Under the pieces are notes generated by a model that had not been told where the DNA came from, made no database searches, and worked only from the letters and a program-made list of their open reading frames with translations. From the NCBI GenBank assembly GCA_900551135.1, contig URUX01000004.1:1-33508 (forward strand): a stretch of DNA of 33,508 bases. Reading direction: 5' to 3'. The stretch is from an uncultured Clostridium sp. (GTDB lineage: Bacteria > Bacillota > Clostridia > Lachnospirales > Lachnospiraceae). This document shows, piece by piece, positions 30,573 to 33,508 of this stretch (position 1 is its first letter; each line of letters opens with the position of its first letter). The translations under genes were made by a program, and so were the position numbers.

Positions 30573-31805
30573 TTATTCAGTTTTCTGATTATTTTTTACT
30601 TCTGCCAGCTTCATGGCACGAACCTTTAACGGAAGGCCGAATAAGGTAATAAAGCCGTCAGCGTCATGGTGGTCATACAAATCTCCTGTGGTGAAGGAAG
30701 CCAGGGATTCACTGTATAAGGAGTAAGGAGAAGTGGTTCCGGCTTTGGTAATGTTGCCTTTGTAAAGCTTGAATTTTACTTCTCCGGTTACATACTGCTG
30801 GGTGGACTCGATAAATGCCTGGATAGCCTCGCGAAGAGGGGTATACCATTTGCCTTCATAGACAATCTGGGCAAATTTGTTTGCCATGTCTTTCTTTACT
30901 TCCATCGTAGCCCGGTCTAAGATCAGTTCCTCTAACTGCTGGTGAGCTTCCATCAGGATGGTGCCGCCTGGAGTCTCATACACGCCTCTGGATTTCATGC
31001 CGACTACACGGTTTTCTACAATATCGATAATGCCGATACCATGTTTTCCGCCTAACTCATTTAACTTGGCAATGATCTGGGATACCTTCATTTTTTCGCC
31101 GTTTACGCTGGTAGGAATACCTTTTTCAAAGGTCATGGTTACGTATTCCGGCTGATCCGGAGCTTCCTCAGGAGATACGCTGAGGACTAACAGGTGCTTG
31201 TAGTTTGGCTCCTGGGATGGATCTTCCAGTTCCAGTCCCTCATGGCTGATGTGCCACAGGTTCCGGTCACGGCTGTAGCTGGAGTCAGCAGAAAATGGAA
31301 GGTGAATGCCATGGGCTTTGCAGTATTCAATCTCGTCTTCACGGGACTGCATGGTCCATACGTCTGTCATACGCCAGGGAGCAATGATTTTAATATCTGG
31401 AGCTAAGGCCTTGATGCCAAGTTCAAAACGAATCTGGTCATTGCCTTTACCGGTTGCGCCGTGGCAGATAGCAACTGCGCCCTCCTTGCGGGCAATTTCC
31501 ACTAATTTTTTTGCAATAGCAGGACGTGCCATGGAAGTGCCAAGCAGATATTTGTTTTCGTAAACAGCACCTGCCTCTACGCAAGGCATAATGTAGTTGT
31601 CGCAGAAATCATCAATAATGTTTTCGATATAAAGTTTGGAAGCGCCGGACATTTTTGCACGCTCGTCCAGTCCGTCCAGTTCCTCGCCCTGTCCGCAGTC
31701 AATGCAGCAGCAGATAACTTCATAATCAAAGGTCTCCTTCAGCCATGGAATAATAGCAGTTGTATCCAAACCGCCGGAATATGCTAACACTACTTTTTCT
31801 TTCAT
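30573..31805 (-). CDS. argG: Argininosuccinate synthase
   Basis: ArgG joins citrulline and aspartate, using ATP, to give argininosuccinate, the substrate of ArgH. The 410-residue protein starts MKEKVVLAYSGGLDTTAIIPWL with the ATP-binding PP-motif SGGLDT. Also visible are ICHGATGKGNDQIRFELG, SADSSYSRDRNLWHISHEG, GRKSRGVYETPGG-type sequence (here GMKSRGVYETPGG) and LYKGNI near the end. GGAGG lies about 9 bases before the ATG. It is transcribed alone, divergently from argC, with a 13-bp terminator behind it. Its 214-base upstream region holds matching promoters for both genes, so the two are probably co-regulated by arginine. Confidence 0.98.
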   Translation of the reverse strand: MKEKVVLAYSGGLDTTAIIPWLKETFDYEVICCCIDCGQGEELDGLDERAKMSGASKLYIENIIDDFCDNYIMPCVEAGAVYENKYLLGTSMARPAIAKKLVEIARKEGAVAICHGATGKGNDQIRFELGIKALAPDIKIIAPWRMTDVWTMQSREDEIEYCKAHGIHLPFSADSSYSRDRNLWHISHEGLELEDPSQEPNYKHLLVLSVSPEEAPDQPEYVTMTFEKGIPTSVNGEKMKVSQIIAKLNELGGKHGIGIIDIVENRVVGMKSRGVYETPGGTILMEAHQQLEELILDRATMEVKKDMANKFAQIVYEGKWYTPLREAIQAFIESTQQYVTGEVKFKLYKGNITKAGTTSPYSLYSESLASFTTGDLYDHHDADGFITLFGLPLKVRAMKLAEVKNNQKTE

Positions 31806-31852
31806 AATGAAAATCCTCCTGAATGTGTTCTGTCATGTAAGTGATGTTAATA

Positions 31853-31881
31853 AATATACAACACTATGTAAAAAAATGCAA
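31853..31881 (-). promoter_or_regulatory. argG promoter
   Basis: On the minus strand TTGCAT (31881-31876), a 17-nt spacer and TATATT (31858-31853). The sequence GTGTTGTATAT over the -10 box repeats 11 nt of the palindrome at 5730-5745. Confidence 0.55.
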
Positions 31882-31938
31882 GTACAAAATGATAAAAAAA
31901 GAAGAGAGATTTTACAAAACATTTGTGAAAAAAACAGC

Positions 31939-31967
31939 TTGCATAATATTCAATAGGAGTGTATAAT
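31939..31967 (+). promoter_or_regulatory. argC promoter with possible arginine operator
   Basis: TTGCAT (31939-31944), a 17-nt spacer and a perfect TATAAT (31962-31967). The -35 box lies in an imperfect palindrome, TTGCATAATATTCAA (31939-31953), whose ATTCA half resembles an ArgR box. Its spacing is one base short of the consensus ARG box, so the ArgR assignment is tentative. Confidence 0.55.
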
Positions 31968-32019
31968 TATGAAAACTTTAAATTGAATCCGGCACAGGCC
32001 GGAAGTGGAGGCAGTATAT

Positions 32020-33060
32020 ATGATAAAGGCAGGAATTATCGGTTCCACCGGTTATGCAGGCGGAGAACTGGCAAGACTTTTATTGCAGCGGGATGACGTA
32101 GAGATTAAATGGTATGGTTCTAAAAGCTATGTAGACAAAAAGTACGCTTCTATTTATCAGAACATGTTTCAGATCGTAGAGGATGTATGCAAAGCAGATG
32201 ATATCGAAGAACTGGCAGAACTGGTGGACGTAATTTTTATGGCGACTCCCCAGGGACTGTGTGCATCTCTGATAAATGAAGAAATTTTATCTAAGGTAAA
32301 GGTGATTGATTTAAGCGCGGATTTCCGGATAAAAGATGTTTCTACATATGAAGAGTGGTATAAGATTTCACATGCAAGTCCCCAGTTTATTCAGGAAGCC
32401 GTTTACGGACTGCCGGAAATTAATCGGGAGGAGATAAAAAAAGCCAGGCTGATTGCCAATCCGGGCTGTTATCCGACCTGCTCGTTCCTGTCGATCTATC
32501 CGCTGGCGAAGGAAGGGCTGATTGATATGTCCACAGTAATTATTGATGCAAAATCCGGTACTTCCGGAGCCGGCAGAGGAGCCAAGGTGGACAATCTGTA
32601 CTGTGAAGTAAATGAAAATATCAAAGCCTATGGCGTGGCGACTCACCGCCATACGCCGGAGATTGAAGAACAGCTTTCCTATGCGTCAGGACAGCCGGTT
32701 ACCATCAGCTTTACCCCTCATCTGGTTCCAATGAACCGGGGGATTTTAGTTACCGCCTATGCTTCTTTATTAAAAAAAGTTTCATACGAAGAAGTGAAGG
32801 CAGTCTATGAACAATACTATGGGAATGAATATTTTGTAAGGGTATTAGACAAAGACATGGTGCCTCAGACCCGCTTTGTGGAAGGCAGTAATTTTGTGGA
32901 TGTCAATTTTAAAATCGATCCCAGAACCAACCGGATTGTGATGATGGGAGCCATTGATAATGTAGTAAAAGGAGCCGCAGGCCAGGCTATCCAGAATATG
33001 AATCTTATGTTTGGCCTTCCGGAAAATACCGGATTAAAACAGATTCCCATGTTCCCATAA
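32020..33060 (+). CDS. argC: N-acetyl-gamma-glutamyl-phosphate reductase
   Basis: ArgC reduces N-acetylglutamyl phosphate to the semialdehyde with NADPH, the third step of arginine synthesis. The ATG at 32020 (MIKAGIIGSTGYAGGELARLL) follows GTGGAGG with 8-nt spacing; an in-frame GTG at 32005 lies on that site. Visible motifs are the NADP-binding GSTGYAGGEL, VIDLSADFRI, VYGLPEIN, the catalytic cysteine in NPGCYPTCS, KSGTSGAGRGAK and HRHTPEIEEQ. The 346-residue length is normal for the longer ArgC form. The gene is divergent from argG and is followed after 48 bases by a GNAT gene, so it probably begins an arginine operon that continues beyond the window. Confidence 0.98.
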   Translation: MIKAGIIGSTGYAGGELARLLLQRDDVEIKWYGSKSYVDKKYASIYQNMFQIVEDVCKADDIEELAELVDVIFMATPQGLCASLINEEILSKVKVIDLSADFRIKDVSTYEEWYKISHASPQFIQEAVYGLPEINREEIKKARLIANPGCYPTCSFLSIYPLAKEGLIDMSTVIIDAKSGTSGAGRGAKVDNLYCEVNENIKAYGVATHRHTPEIEEQLSYASGQPVTISFTPHLVPMNRGILVTAYASLLKKVSYEEVKAVYEQYYGNEYFVRVLDKDMVPQTRFVEGSNFVDVNFKIDPRTNRIVMMGAIDNVVKGAAGQAIQNMNLMFGLPENTGLKQIPMFP

Positions 33061-33108
33061 GACAGGGACAGCAGGGAGAAATGAGAAAGAAAGGATTTAA
33101 GAGACACT

Positions 33109-33508
33109 ATGGCAGGAACAATGCAGATTCTTTACCGTCCTATGGAAATAGAAGATTATGAACAGGTATTCCAATTGTGGCAGACCATTAAGGGGTTTGG
33201 TATCCGTTCTCTGGATGATTCCAGAGAGGGCGTGGAACGGTTTTTGAAACGAAATCCTGCCACCAGTGTAGTAGCTGTTCAAAATGGCCGTATTATCGGT
33301 AATATTTTGTGCGGACATGACGGAAGAACCGGTTATTTTTACCATGTGTGCGTAGAAAAACATTACCGCAATCACGGAATTGGCCATAAGATGGCAAAAT
33401 GGTGCATGTATGCATTAAAAGAAGAGGGAATTAATAAGGTAAGCCTGATTGCATTTAAATCCAATCAGGTGGGAAATGCATTTTGGCAGGGAGTTGGCTG
33501 GAATGAGA
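33109..33508 (+). CDS. GNAT-family N-acetyltransferase (3' end missing)
   Basis: The frame is open from the ATG at 33109 to the window end, giving 133 residues. The acetyl-CoA binding motif is VEKHYRNHGIGHKMAKWCM (R-x-x-G-x-G type), followed by the beta-bulge-like SLIAFKSNQVGNAFWQGVGW of GNAT motif B. The N-terminal part (ILYRPMEIEDYEQVFQLWQTI) is the usual substrate side. A second ATG at 33121 is a possible start; the nearest AAAGGA is 13 bases before the first. It lies 48 bases after argC, so it could act on an amino acid such as glutamate in the arginine pathway, but many GNAT proteins acetylate other small molecules. The substrate is unknown. Confidence 0.88.
   Translation, partial: MAGTMQILYRPMEIEDYEQVFQLWQTIKGFGIRSLDDSREGVERFLKRNPATSVVAVQNGRIIGNILCGHDGRTGYFYHVCVEKHYRNHGIGHKMAKWCMYALKEEGINKVSLIAFKSNQVGNAFWQGVGWNE

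Noticed and set aside
31806..32019. A T-box or other riboswitch in the argG-argC divergent region
   Set aside because: No T-box sequence, specifier stem or terminator/antiterminator pair is visible; only promoters and a weak palindrome are present.
1..33508. CRISPR arrays, tRNA or rRNA genes, phage genes and complete insertion sequences
   Set aside because: No regularly spaced repeats, cloverleaf sequences, integrases or transposase frames could be recognised; the only mobile signal is the short element at 30342-30492.

Overview
The window looks like a chromosomal segment from a gut-type anaerobic Clostridia, most likely Lachnospiraceae. This is inferred from strong AGGAGG-type ribosome binding sites, consensus sigma-A promoters, a moderate-GC Firmicute codon style, and family content such as cobalamin-riboswitch-controlled cbiMNQO, DctPQM TRAP transport, a GPH sugar porter, BI-1 and Crp/Fnr without oxygen-respiration genes. 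No species can be named from sequence alone. The window opens inside an apbE gene and closes inside a GNAT acetyltransferase gene.

Layout. (1) 1-5723, plus strand: the end of apbE (flavin transferase), a GtrA-type membrane protein overlapping a YfhO-type membrane glycosyltransferase, then argH. (2) 5724-8320: a Crp/Fnr regulator behind a perfect 16-bp palindrome, a terminator, and an ECF sigma factor translationally coupled to a membrane-anchored putative anti-sigma protein; the sigma gene has an ECF-like promoter of its own. (3) 7934-11766: an HxlR regulator divergent from a Zn/Cd/Pb-type P1B ATPase, then a short MBL-fold alkylsulfatase-like enzyme. (4) 11771-15753: an AraC regulator divergent from a complete TRAP transporter, ended by a long hairpin terminator. 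(5) 15757-18858: a consensus promoter, a cobalamin riboswitch with a terminator platform, and the cobalt transporter cbiM-cbiN-cbiQ-cbiO. (6) 18909-29389: the most interesting part, a putative sulfated-glycan utilisation locus with three different formylglycine-type sulfatases, a GPH-family sugar:cation symporter, an AraC regulator, a GH3 enzyme with a NagZ-like Asp-His dyad, and a HAD phosphatase-like protein. (7) 29434-33508: a bidirectional terminator, a BI-1/YccA membrane protein, a 151-bp MITE-like element, argG, and divergently argC followed by the partial GNAT gene.

How it fits together. In region 6 none of the three sulfatases nor the GH3 enzyme has a signal peptide, so the simplest model is import of a short sulfated saccharide by the GPH porter, followed by cytoplasmic desulfation and release of a terminal sugar (probably an N-acetylhexosamine) by GH3. 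Two outward promoters of the locus, for sulfatase 1 and for the sulfatase 2-GH3-sulfatase 3-HAD operon, share a TCTATTT element exactly 19 nt before a TATAAT -10 box, pointing to one regulator, probably the AraC protein in the middle. No sulfatase-maturating radical SAM enzyme is in the window. The arginine genes argH (left) and argG/argC (right) bracket about 25 kb of transport and catabolic genes.

All functional calls come from reading motifs and family resemblance by eye; no database search, structure prediction or GC calculation was run.
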